A stretch of DNA of 64,000 bases from CALEMW01 sp035447065 (GTDB taxonomy: Bacteria > Krumholzibacteriota > Krumholzibacteriia > LZORAL124-64-63), in assembly GCA_035447065.1 (NCBI GenBank), contig DAOTGJ010000006.1:61720-125719 (forward strand), given 5' to 3'. Below the pieces are notes generated by a model that worked only from the letters and a program-made list of their open reading frames with translations, was not told the origin of the DNA and ran no database searches. Shown here one piece after another: positions 1 to 9,609 of this stretch (positions are counted from its first letter, which is position 1; the number at the start of each line of letters is the position of its first letter). Both the position numbers and the translations under genes were made by a program.

Positions 1-2
1 GC

Positions 3-749
3 GCCAAGCTGGCCTCCGAGCTCCAGGACGTCGACTCCGAGCTGGCCCAGCTCCGCCAGGGCATGACGGGCGGGCGCGGTCGTCCCGCCAAGACCAGGAC
101 GCGCGTGAAGACGGCCCGCGCCCCGCGCGCCCGCAAGGGCGACACGGTGGCCGGCGTGGTGGAGGAGCTCATCCGCGCCACCGGCCGGGCCATGACCTTC
201 AAGGAGATCCACGACGCCGTGACGGAGGGCAAGCTCGTCACCACGCGCTCCAAGGATTTCGCCAACGTGCTGCGGCGCACCCTGTCCACCAGCGACGCCT
301 TCGTGCGCGTGGGCCGCGGCGTGTACGGCGTATCCGGCGTGACCAAGGCGCCGGCCGCGGCGCCGGCCGCCAAGGCGACCGCCGGGAAGAAGACGGCGAA
401 GAAGGCGGCCAAGAAGAAGACCGCGAAGAAGAAGGCCGCCGGCAAGAAGGTCGCCAAGAAGGCCGTCGCCAAGAAGGCGGGGCGGAAGGCCGCGGCGAAG
501 AAGGTCGTCAAGAAGACCGCCGCCAAGCGCGGCGGTCGCCGGGCCGCGGGCGGCACCCTGGAGGACGTGGTGGTCGCGCTGCTGCGCAAGGCAGGCAAGC
601 CGCTGGGCTTCCAGGACCTGCTGAAGACCATCGTGGACGGCAAGCTGTTCAAGAGCAAGGCCAAGGACTTCAGCAACGTGCTGCGCCGCACGCTGTCCAC
701 GAGCAAGAAGGTCCAGCGGCAGGGCCGCGGCGTCTACGGGCTGGCCTAG
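3..749 (+). CDS. Histone H1-like protein with two winged-helix-type domains (5' partial)
   Basis: The reading frame is open to the left edge of the window, so the true start lies upstream; the first ATG inside is at 63, but the codons before it (3-62) read as a plausible acidic helical segment (KLASELQDVDSEL). From the ATG at 63, residues about 25-93 and 164-228 are two copies of one domain, each carrying the motif NVLRRTLSTS and ending in RGVYG; they look like HARE-HTH/winged-helix DNA-binding modules. Between them lie about 70 residues made almost only of Lys, Ala, Arg and Gly in AKK-type repeats, like the tail of histone H1 or bacterial H1-like proteins. Inference: a nucleoid protein able to grip two DNA segments joined by a basic tether. 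No enzymatic motif is present. It converges on the HIT gene with a 30-bp gap. Confidence 0.75.
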   Translation, partial: AKLASELQDVDSELAQLRQGMTGGRGRPAKTRTRVKTARAPRARKGDTVAGVVEELIRATGRAMTFKEIHDAVTEGKLVTTRSKDFANVLRRTLSTSDAFVRVGRGVYGVSGVTKAPAAAPAAKATAGKKTAKKAAKKKTAKKKAAGKKVAKKAVAKKAGRKAAAKKVVKKTAAKRGGRRAAGGTLEDVVVALLRKAGKPLGFQDLLKTIVDGKLFKSKAKDFSNVLRRTLSTSKKVQRQGRGVYGLA

Positions 750-779
750 CAGGTCGCGGAGCCTGGCCGTTCGCGGAAC

Positions 780-1124
780 CTAGCCCGGCGGCCAGCTCAT
801 GGCGCGGCCGCCCAGCACGTGCAGGTGCAGGTGCGGCACGCTCTGGCAGCCGTCCTCGCCGCAGTTGATCACGAAGCGGTAGCCGCCGTCGTCCAGGCCC
901 AGGCGGCGCGCCGTCGCGACACCCATGAGGGCCAGGCGGCCCATCAAGCCCTCGTCGCCGTCCTGGAGATCGGTCAGGGCGGCGACGTGGCGTCTGGGGA
1001 TCACCAGCACGTGCGCGGGGGCCTGGGGGTTGATGTCGCGGAAGGCCAGGAACTCGTCGTCCTGGAGCACGGGATCGCAGGGGATGATCCCCGCGGCGAT
1101 CTGGCAGAAGAGGCAGTCGGACAT
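780..1124 (-). CDS. HIT family nucleotide hydrolase (HINT-like)
   Basis: A 114-residue histidine-triad protein of usual family length. HIT proteins hydrolyse purine nucleoside phosphoramidates or dinucleotides in the cytosol. Visible features are the N-terminal CLFC pair (Cys4 and Cys7, probable zinc ligands), the substrate-loop region around FRDINPQAPAH, and the C-terminal triad HLHLHVLGG, with His98, His100 (expected nucleophile) and His102. The start at 1124 is preferred over an ATG at 1145 because GAGGAA lies about nine bases ahead of it and the protein then begins MSDCLFC, as in relatives. It is transcribed divergently from the PfkB kinase gene. The physiological substrate cannot be told from sequence. 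Confidence 0.93.
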   Translation of the reverse strand: MSDCLFCQIAAGIIPCDPVLQDDEFLAFRDINPQAPAHVLVIPRRHVAALTDLQDGDEGLMGRLALMGVATARRLGLDDGGYRFVINCGEDGCQSVPHLHLHVLGGRAMSWPPG

Positions 1125-1220
1125 GGAGCATCGTTCCTCGGTCATGGGTTCCGGCGCACGCGCGCCGCTGAGGTGCGGCCACGCTACCACGCGCGGCGGG
1201 CGCGGACAACCGGAGGCGTC

Positions 1221-2177
1221 GTGCGCGCCCTGGTGATCGGCTACCACGCCTGGGACGTGCTGGTGCCGTGCGCGGAGCTGCCGCCCCCGGACGCCAAGCG
1301 CGAGTGCCCGGGCATGCTGGCGGCAGGCGGCGGTCCGGCCGCCACGGCCGCGGTGGCCCTGGCGCGTCTGGGCGTGGACGTGCGCTACGTGGGCCTGCTG
1401 CCCGACGACGGCCCCGGACGGCTGCAGGCCGCGGAGCTGATGTCCGCGGGGGTGGACCTCTCCCTGGCGGTGCCGGCCCCGGGCGCCCGCTCGCCCCTGG
1501 CCGTGAGCCTGGTGGATCCGGCCACCGGCGCCCGCCGCATCCTCTGGGACCGCGGCGATCTGCGCGCCCTGCGCGCCGACGAGGCGGATCCAGCCTGGCT
1601 CGACGACGCGGACCTCCTGCTGGCCGACACCCACGAGCCCGCCGCGGCCCTGGTCCTGGCCCGGGCCGCCGCCGCGCGCGGGCTGCCTTCGGTGCTGGAT
1701 GCCGGCACGCCCCGCCCCGGCGCCCGGGAGCTGGCCGCGGCCTGCAGCGACGTCATCGCCGCCTCGGGGTTCGCCCGCGCGGTGACCGGAGAAGCCGAGC
1801 CGCGCCGCGCCCTGGCGGAGCTCCGGCGGCTGGGACCGGACCGCACGGCCACCACCTGCGGAATCCACGGCGCCCTGGGCCTGGACCGAGATGGTTTCCG
1901 CCACGCGCCGGCCTACGCGGTGCGGGCCGTGGACACCACCGGCGCCGGCGACGCCTTCCACGCGGGCTACGCCTGGGGCCTGCTGCGGGGGGAGGACTTC
2001 CCGGGAGCCCTGGACTGCGGCGCCGCCGTGGCGGCCCTGGCCGTGGGCGCCCTGGGAGGACGCGTTGCCCTGCCTGCGCCGGAGGCCGTCCTGCGCCTGC
2101 GCGCCGAGGGGGACAGGCTTCCGGTCCAGGATCCGGCCCATCCCGCTTTCCCGTGCGACCGCGACCCCTCGGGTTGA
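1221..2177 (+). CDS. PfkB/ribokinase-family carbohydrate kinase
   Basis: A 318-residue PfkB-type sugar or nucleoside kinase. The C-terminal family signature DTTGAGDAFHAG is intact, with Asp244 as the expected catalytic base and the GAG stretch as anion hole; the N-terminal region has the expected AGGGPAATAAVALARLG substrate-side motif. The frame is open much further upstream, but that extension lies over the HIT gene on the other strand; a GTG at 1221 with GGAGG a few bases ahead gives a start directly before the first beta strand (VRALVIGYHAWD). The sugar phosphorylated is not predictable. No partner gene is adjacent; it is divergent from the HIT hydrolase. Confidence 0.85.
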   Translation: MRALVIGYHAWDVLVPCAELPPPDAKRECPGMLAAGGGPAATAAVALARLGVDVRYVGLLPDDGPGRLQAAELMSAGVDLSLAVPAPGARSPLAVSLVDPATGARRILWDRGDLRALRADEADPAWLDDADLLLADTHEPAAALVLARAAAARGLPSVLDAGTPRPGARELAAACSDVIAASGFARAVTGEAEPRRALAELRRLGPDRTATTCGIHGALGLDRDGFRHAPAYAVRAVDTTGAGDAFHAGYAWGLLRGEDFPGALDCGAAVAALAVGALGGRVALPAPEAVLRLRAEGDRLPVQDPAHPAFPCDRDPSG

Positions 2178-2203
2178 CGCTTCCCCGCGGCGGTGGCTAC
2201 CAT
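2174..2203 (+). promoter_or_regulatory. Putative promoter of hsp20-lon
   Basis: TTGACG at 2174-2179, an 18-bp spacer and TACCAT at 2198-2203. It overlaps the end of the PfkB gene and lies 52 bp before the Hsp20 start. It looks like the general promoter type seen elsewhere in the window; no sigma-32 or CIRCE element was seen. Confidence 0.5.
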
Positions 2204-2255
2204 GCAGCGATGCCCGCGCCGACCCCGACCGGCGGCGCGGCGGAGGGAGACGACG

Positions 2256-2708
2256 ATGATCACCCGCGACGAGGCTCGCGGCGGCAGCGGCCGCCCGGGC
2301 GGCGACTTCTTCGAGATCCTGGTGACCCGCTACCGGGGCGGCCCGTCCGCCGGTTCCGGCGACGACCTGAACTGGCAGCCGGCCACCGACGTGTACGAGA
2401 CCGAGGACGCCTTCGTGGTGCAGATGGACCTGGCGGGCATGGACCCGTCCAGCATCGAGGTGCTCGCCGACGCGGAGCTGATGCTGGTGCGCGGCACGCG
2501 CCGCGACATCGCGCCGCCGGGCAAGAAGCACTACTTCACCATGGAGATCAGCGTGGGGCCCTTCGCCCGGCGCGTGGCCTTCCCCGTGCCGGTGCGGCCG
2601 GAGACGGCGGAGGCCCGCTACCGCGACGGCTTCCTCTTCGTGAGCTTCCGGCGCGGCGACGGCCCCGCCGACACCGACCGCCGCCGCATCGAAGTGGGCG
2701 GCTCCTGA
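2256..2708 (+). CDS. Hsp20/alpha-crystallin small heat-shock protein
   Basis: A 150-residue ATP-independent holdase chaperone. The alpha-crystallin domain covers about residues 42-140: it begins near the Y-E-T-E-DAFVVQMDLAGM strand, typical of the family, and ends with DGFLFVSFRR. The C-terminal IXI-type oligomerisation motif is not obvious; the tail reads RRRIEVGGS. The start is the ATG at 2256, with GGAGGGA seven bases upstream, rather than an in-frame ATG further upstream. It sits 34 bp before lon and probably shares its transcript, pairing a holdase with the protease that removes unfolded proteins. Confidence 0.9.
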   Translation: MITRDEARGGSGRPGGDFFEILVTRYRGGPSAGSGDDLNWQPATDVYETEDAFVVQMDLAGMDPSSIEVLADAELMLVRGTRRDIAPPGKKHYFTMEISVGPFARRVAFPVPVRPETAEARYRDGFLFVSFRRGDGPADTDRRRIEVGGS

Positions 2709-2742
2709 CCATCGGCCCCGAGCAACCACGGAAGGACCTGGG

Positions 2743-5112
<2,370 letters not shown>

Positions 5113-5131
5113 AGGGCGGGGCGACGCGCGC

Positions 5132-6190
5132 ATGGGCGTGATGGCCGGACTGGTGGGCAGGTTCCTGGGCGGCGGCGAGCCGGCCGCCTTCCGCCTGCCC
5201 GGCACCCTGGGCGACGCCGCCGAGATCCTGGCCGTGGACACGGGCGACCTGGCGGACCTGCTCTTCTACGCGCCCCTGCTGCGGGCCATCCGCCAGCGCC
5301 ATCCGCGGGCGCGCATCGACATGCTGCTGCCCGAGCGGCACGTCAGCGTGGTGCAGCCTTCGGGCCTGGTGCGGGACTGCCTGGTCTACAACGCCAAGCA
5401 GCTGCGCACCTGGACGCCCGGCTACCTGAACCTGGCCCGCGGCGTGGGCAAGCGCACCTACGACCTCTCGGTGGTCATGTCCTTCGAGGCGGCGCCGGCC
5501 CTGGAGGGCGTGGCCCTGGCCACGGGCGCGCCGCTGCGCCTGGGCCCGTCCCATGCCAAGGCGTACCCAGGCGTGAACTTCGAGCTGCGCGCGCGCGAGG
5601 ACGACCGGCGCTACCGCGGCGCCCGCCTGGGCGCCATGGCGCCCTTCCTGGGGCTGCCGCCCTTCGAGGACCTGCGGGCCTGGCCCCTGCCCGACGAGCA
5701 CCGCCGCCGCACGGCCCAGCGCGTGCGTCTGAACAAGCCCCGCCGCGACGAGCTCCTGGTGGGCGTGGACCCTTCCCTGGGGCACGGCGGCAACGGGCTG
5801 GCCCTGCAGGCCCTGCAGTTCCTCTGGCGCCAGCTCGCCAGCCAGATGGCCTGCCGCGCCCTGCCCCTGACCCTGCACGAGGATGGGGAGCGTCTGAAGC
5901 GCTTCGAGGAGGGTCTGGACCAGACGCCCCTGGACCTGCCCCGCGACACCCTCTTCGACACCCTGCTGCTGGCCGCCGAGTGCGACCTGCTGGTGGCCGG
6001 CAACACGGACCTCTTCCACTTCGCCGTGAGCCTGGGCGTGCCTTGCCTGGGCCTCTTCACCGCCGAGGACGCTCCCTGCTGGGAGCCCCGCGATCTGCCT
6101 CACGTCCGCGTGCTGCGCGTGACCGAGGGCCGGCGCATGGAGGTGGACGTGCTCATGGCGGCCGTGACGGCGGTGCGGAGCGGCCGATGA
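5132..6190 (+). CDS. Glycosyltransferase family 9 (heptosyltransferase-like)
   Basis: A 352-residue GT9 (heptosyltransferase superfamily) protein, GT-B fold. The N-terminal half resembles acceptor-binding domains of heptosyltransferases (LRAIRQRHPRARIDMLLP). The C-terminal half holds the nucleotide-sugar-side motif in altered form: AGNTDLFHFAVSLGVPCLGL where classical members read NDSG-HLAAA-G-P. The change of the acidic/His pattern may mean a different donor sugar. ATG 5132 is used; a second in-frame ATG lies at 5141. It overlaps the next gene by 4 bp and opens a run of eight coupled genes. Expected role: adding a sugar to lipopolysaccharide core at the inner face of the cytoplasmic membrane. 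Confidence 0.75.
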   Translation: MGVMAGLVGRFLGGGEPAAFRLPGTLGDAAEILAVDTGDLADLLFYAPLLRAIRQRHPRARIDMLLPERHVSVVQPSGLVRDCLVYNAKQLRTWTPGYLNLARGVGKRTYDLSVVMSFEAAPALEGVALATGAPLRLGPSHAKAYPGVNFELRAREDDRRYRGARLGAMAPFLGLPPFEDLRAWPLPDEHRRRTAQRVRLNKPRRDELLVGVDPSLGHGGNGLALQALQFLWRQLASQMACRALPLTLHEDGERLKRFEEGLDQTPLDLPRDTLFDTLLLAAECDLLVAGNTDLFHFAVSLGVPCLGLFTAEDAPCWEPRDLPHVRVLRVTEGRRMEVDVLMAAVTAVRSGR

Positions 6191-7224
6191 CGCGACCCCG
6201 CGTGCTCATCCTCGCGCCCAACTGGCTGGGTGATCTGGTCATGGCCACCACGCTGCTGGGCCGCTGCGATGAGGCCGGCGTGAGCCCCGTGGTCCTGGTG
6301 CGCCGACGCTGGGCGTCGCTGCTTCGGGACGACCCCCGCGTGGGCGGCCTGCTCCACTACGAACGCACGGGCCTGCACGCGGGCTGGCGCGGGCTGCCGC
6401 GGCAGGCGGCCCGTCTGCGCGAGGCGGGGCCGGTGGAGGCGGTCTTCGTGCTGCCGCCTTCCCTGCGCGCGGCGGCCGCGGCGCGGCTGGCGGGGCAGGG
6501 CCCGCGCCTGGGCTTCGGCGGCGAGGGCCGCGCACCGCTGCTGGACGTCTGCCTCACGCGCCCGCCGCGGGGCAGCCTGCACTACTGCGAGGAGACGGAC
6601 CTGCTCTGGCGCGCGTATCGGCCCGCCGCCGCCGGGCCGGCCCCGGAGCCGGCGCTCCCCGGCCTGCGCACGGCCGCCCCGGCCGCCGCCGCGGCGCACG
6701 GACGCGTCTGGATCCTGGCCGTGGGCGCCACCTACGGGTCGGCCAAGGCCTGGCCGGCGCCCATCGCCGCCGGCTTCGCCGCCGCCGCCGCGGATCTGGG
6801 CGTGCGCCTGCTGCTGCTGGGCGACGCCGCCGCCGCCGGCCACGTGCAGGCCATGGCCGCGGCCCGTCACCTGCCTTGGCGAGGGGCGGAGGAGCCCGGC
6901 GATGGGGTGGTGGACCTGACCGGACGCACGGACCTGAGCGAGGCGGCGGGCCTGCTGCGTTCGGCCTCGGTCTTCGTGGGGAACGACAGCGGCCTCATGC
7001 ACCTGGCCGCCGCCCTGGGCGCGCCCACCCTGGGCCTGTTCGGCTCCAGCAACCCGGCCTGGACGGCGCCGCGCGGTCCGCGCGCCCGCGCCCTGGCGGT
7101 GGAAGGCTTCGCCTGCCATCCCTGCCATCGCCGCACCTGCGACCAGCCGCGCTTCTGCATGGAGACCCTGACCGCCGACGCCGTGCTCGTCGCGGCCCTG
7201 GAGCTGGAGGAGGCGCGCCCGTGA
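6187..7224 (+). CDS. waaF: LPS heptosyltransferase II-like glycosyltransferase (GT9)
   Basis: A 345-residue GT9 protein that best fits ADP-heptose:LPS heptosyltransferase II, which adds the second heptose to inner-core LPS. It begins with LAPNWLGDLVMATTLL, the classical WaaF N-terminal acceptor loop, and carries the donor-site motif VGNDSGLMHLAAALGAPTLG in the C-terminal domain. The Cys-rich tail (CHPCHRRTC) is common in this family. It starts at ATG 6187, overlapping the upstream stop by 4 bp, and overlaps gmhB by 4 bp; the heptose-precursor phosphatase next door supports a heptose substrate. The exact acceptor is inferred only. Confidence 0.85.
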   Translation: MTRPRVLILAPNWLGDLVMATTLLGRCDEAGVSPVVLVRRRWASLLRDDPRVGGLLHYERTGLHAGWRGLPRQAARLREAGPVEAVFVLPPSLRAAAAARLAGQGPRLGFGGEGRAPLLDVCLTRPPRGSLHYCEETDLLWRAYRPAAAGPAPEPALPGLRTAAPAAAAAHGRVWILAVGATYGSAKAWPAPIAAGFAAAAADLGVRLLLLGDAAAAGHVQAMAAARHLPWRGAEEPGDGVVDLTGRTDLSEAAGLLRSASVFVGNDSGLMHLAAALGAPTLGLFGSSNPAWTAPRGPRARALAVEGFACHPCHRRTCDQPRFCMETLTADAVLVAALELEEARP

Positions 7225-7808
7225 AGCCCGTGATCTGGTCCCGGCCCGGCCCCGATACGCCCGCCCACGGCCCCCTGCTGCTGGTGGACCGCGACGGCGT
7301 GATCATCGAGGACGGGGACTACCTGGACGACCCGGCCCGCGTCCGCCCCCTGCCGGGGGCTCTCGCGGCCCTGGCGCGCCTGAAGGCCGCCGGGTGGCGC
7401 CTGGTGGGGGTCTCCAACCAGTCGGGACTCGGGCGGGGACGCATCGCGCCGACGGCCTTCGCCGCCGTGCAGAGGCAGGTGGACGCGGAGCTGGCCGCCG
7501 CCGGCGCGTCCCTGGACGCCATGCTCTACTGTCCCCACGCGCCGGACGCCGACTGCGCCTGCCGCAAGCCGGCCCTCGGCATGGTGGAGGCGGCCCACGA
7601 CCTGCTGGAGTGGTCGCCGGACCGGGCCGCCATGGTGGGGGACAAGCGCTCCGACGCGGAGCTGGGGCTGGCGGCGGGCGTGCGCACCTTCCTGGTGCGG
7701 ACCGGACAGGGGAGCCGGATGGATGCGGCGGACCTTCCGCCCGGCGTGGAGGTGGCCGCCGACCTGGCCGCCGTGGCGGCGCTCCTGCTCGCGGAGACGC
7801 GGCCGTGA
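7221..7808 (+). CDS. gmhB: D-glycero-D-manno-heptose 1,7-bisphosphate phosphatase
   Basis: A 195-residue HAD-superfamily histidinol-phosphatase-like enzyme. The HAD nucleophile motif VDRDGVI gives Asp23 and Asp25; the Thr/Ser motif is SNQSG; and CPHAPDADCACRKP has the Cys/His pattern of the zinc loop typical of GmhB. The late acidic motif is VGDKRSD. It removes the 1- or 7-phosphate of heptose bisphosphate on the way to ADP-heptose. The start is GTG 7221 (GTGA overlap). Its place between two heptosyltransferase-like genes supports heptose precursor supply; gmhA, hldE and hldD are not in the window. Confidence 0.88.
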   Translation: MKPVIWSRPGPDTPAHGPLLLVDRDGVIIEDGDYLDDPARVRPLPGALAALARLKAAGWRLVGVSNQSGLGRGRIAPTAFAAVQRQVDAELAAAGASLDAMLYCPHAPDADCACRKPALGMVEAAHDLLEWSPDRAAMVGDKRSDAELGLAAGVRTFLVRTGQGSRMDAADLPPGVEVAADLAAVAALLLAETRP

Positions 7809-8857
7809 CGAGGACGGAGGCGACGCTCGGGCCGCGACCGGACCAGGTCCGACGTCTGCTCGTCATCCGCCGCCGCGGCCTGGGCGACGCCCTGGTCTCG
7901 CTGCCCGCGGTGGCCGCCCTGGCGGACCTCTATCCGCGGGCGGAGGTGGATCTGCTCATCGACCGGCCCTTCGCACCCCTGCTCACGGACCTCTCCGGCC
8001 GCGCCCGCGTGCTGGAATGGCCGCCCCGCGCCGGCGGACTCTGGACGCTTCTGCGCACCCCTCGCTACGATCTGGTGGCCGACCTGCTGAGCACCCCGCG
8101 CACGGCCTTCTGGACCGCCCTGAGCGGCGCCCGCTGGCGGCTGGGCTACGACCTCGCGGGACGCCGCTGGGCCTACAACCTCCGCGTGCCCCGGAACCGG
8201 GATCAGGAGCGCGAGCTGCACCAGTATGCTGGCGAGGGGTTCCTGGACCTGGTCCGGATCCTGGGCGCCGCGCCGCCGCCCTGGTCCCCCGCCGCGCCGG
8301 CGCCCGCGCTTGCCCTGGGGACCGGCTACACGGCGTGGCGCGACGCCCGTCCCGCCGCCGCCGGTCCGGAGGTGGCCCTGCTGCTCAGCGCCGGCTGGCC
8401 GGCCAAGGCCTGGCCTCCCGCCCGGGCCGCGGAATTCGCGGCCGCGGCCCGTCGTGACGGCGCCCGCGTCACCCTGGTCCCCGGCCCCGGCGATGCGGAG
8501 CTGGCCGCGGCGCTGACGGCCCTGGATCCGCAGGTGGCCTTGGCCCCGCCCACGGACCTGCGGGAGCTCGCGGATCTGCTCGGCCGCGCCGACGTGGCGG
8601 TCACCACCGACGGCGGCGGCCGCCACGTGGCCGCCGCGGTGGGCACGCCCACGGTGACCCTGTACGGCCCCACGGATCCGCGGGGCTGGAACCGGGAACA
8701 TCCCTTGCATGTTGCGGTGCGGACGGGGGTTGACTGTTCTCCGTGCGATTTGAGGAAATGTCCCGTGCCGGGCCATCCGTGCCTGGATCAGCTCGCCGGC
8801 GCGCGCGTCTGGGCGGCCACGCGGGACCTGTTGAACACGAGGGGAGCCCGTCCGTGA
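7805..8857 (+). CDS. Glycosyltransferase family 9 (heptosyltransferase-like)
   Basis: A 350-residue GT9 protein, the third of its kind in this operon. The N-terminal acceptor loop reads RRRGLGDALVSLPAVAAL; the donor-side motif reads VTTDGGGRHVAAAVGTPTV, matching the NDSG-HLAAA-GTP pattern with the Asn and Ser replaced. The C-terminal CSPCDLRKCPVPGHPC Cys cluster is shared with many WaaC/WaaF/RfaQ-like proteins. The start is GTG 7805 overlapping the gmhB stop. It probably adds a heptose or related sugar to the LPS core; which of WaaC, WaaQ or another enzyme it corresponds to cannot be decided here. Confidence 0.8.
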   Translation: MTRTEATLGPRPDQVRRLLVIRRRGLGDALVSLPAVAALADLYPRAEVDLLIDRPFAPLLTDLSGRARVLEWPPRAGGLWTLLRTPRYDLVADLLSTPRTAFWTALSGARWRLGYDLAGRRWAYNLRVPRNRDQERELHQYAGEGFLDLVRILGAAPPPWSPAAPAPALALGTGYTAWRDARPAAAGPEVALLLSAGWPAKAWPPARAAEFAAAARRDGARVTLVPGPGDAELAAALTALDPQVALAPPTDLRELADLLGRADVAVTTDGGGRHVAAAVGTPTVTLYGPTDPRGWNREHPLHVAVRTGVDCSPCDLRKCPVPGHPCLDQLAGARVWAATRDLLNTRGARP

Positions 8858-9609
8858 AGATCCCGTGCCTGATCCTCGGCCTGCTGCTGGCCGCTTCCGT
8901 GGCGGTGGGCGAGCCCGCCTTGATCCCCTTCGGACCGGGGGAGGAGCTCGTCTTCTCCATCGACTACGGCCCGGTCAACGCCGGCGAGGCGTCCCTGGAG
9001 GTCAAGGGGATCGTGGAGTCCGGCGGCCGCGAGTGCTTCCACGTGGAGAGCACCGCCACGAGCAACCGCGTGTTCTCGGCCTTCTACAAGGTGCGCGACA
9101 AGGTGGTCTCGCATTTCCAGACCGACACCCTGGTCAGCCGCTACTTCTCCAAGCGTCTGCACGAGGGCGACTACCGCAAGCGCGTGCAGGTGCTCTTCGA
9201 CCAGGAGAACCGCAAGGCCAGCTACCGCGACGGCCGCGAGTTCGACGTGCCCGCGAACGTGCACGACATCCTGGCCGCCTTCTACGTGGTGCGCACCCTG
9301 CCCCTGGAGCCCGGCGCGCCGGCCCACGTGGCCACCCACAGCTCGCGCAAGAACTACGACCTCGAGGTCATCGTGCACGGGCGGGAGACCGTGACCGTGG
9401 AGGCGGGCACCTTCGACTGCCTGGTGGTGGAGCCGGTGATCCTGGGCGAAGGCCTCTTCCAGTACGAGGGCAAGGTCACCATCTGGCTCACCGACGACGA
9501 ACGCCGCCTGCCCGTGCTGATGAAGACCAAGGTCAAGATCGGCGCCGTGGACGCCTCGCTCAAGAGCTTCACCCTGGCCGCGCCCTACCGCGCGGCGGAA
9601 GCCCCGTGA
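8854..9609 (+). CDS. DUF3108-type exported protein
   Basis: A 251-residue protein with an N-terminal signal peptide (about residues 1-19, ending SVAVG), followed by a beta-rich domain with the features of DUF3108: an opening GEELVFSIDYG strand, NRVFSAFYKVRDKV, a YRDGREFDVP segment, VHDILAAFYVVR, and a closing VTIWLTDDERRLPVLM. The family is periplasmic and of unknown function; it is often near LPS or outer-membrane genes. GTG 8854 overlaps the preceding stop by 4 bp and has GAGGGGA upstream. Being inside a glycan operon suggests a role in envelope polysaccharide or lipid transport; that is inference. Confidence 0.75.
   Translation: MKIPCLILGLLLAASVAVGEPALIPFGPGEELVFSIDYGPVNAGEASLEVKGIVESGGRECFHVESTATSNRVFSAFYKVRDKVVSHFQTDTLVSRYFSKRLHEGDYRKRVQVLFDQENRKASYRDGREFDVPANVHDILAAFYVVRTLPLEPGAPAHVATHSSRKNYDLEVIVHGRETVTVEAGTFDCLVVEPVILGEGLFQYEGKVTIWLTDDERRLPVLMKTKVKIGAVDASLKSFTLAAPYRAAEAP

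Noticed and set aside
360..540. Lys/Ala repeat block as an assembly artefact or DNA tandem repeat
   Set aside because: The codons vary between repeats and the frame continues into a second folded domain, as expected for a genuine H1-like tail.
819..1220. Upstream extension of the PfkB reading frame across the HIT gene
   Set aside because: The HIT protein on the other strand has intact catalytic motifs, and the kinase domain begins at GTG 1221 with its own SD.
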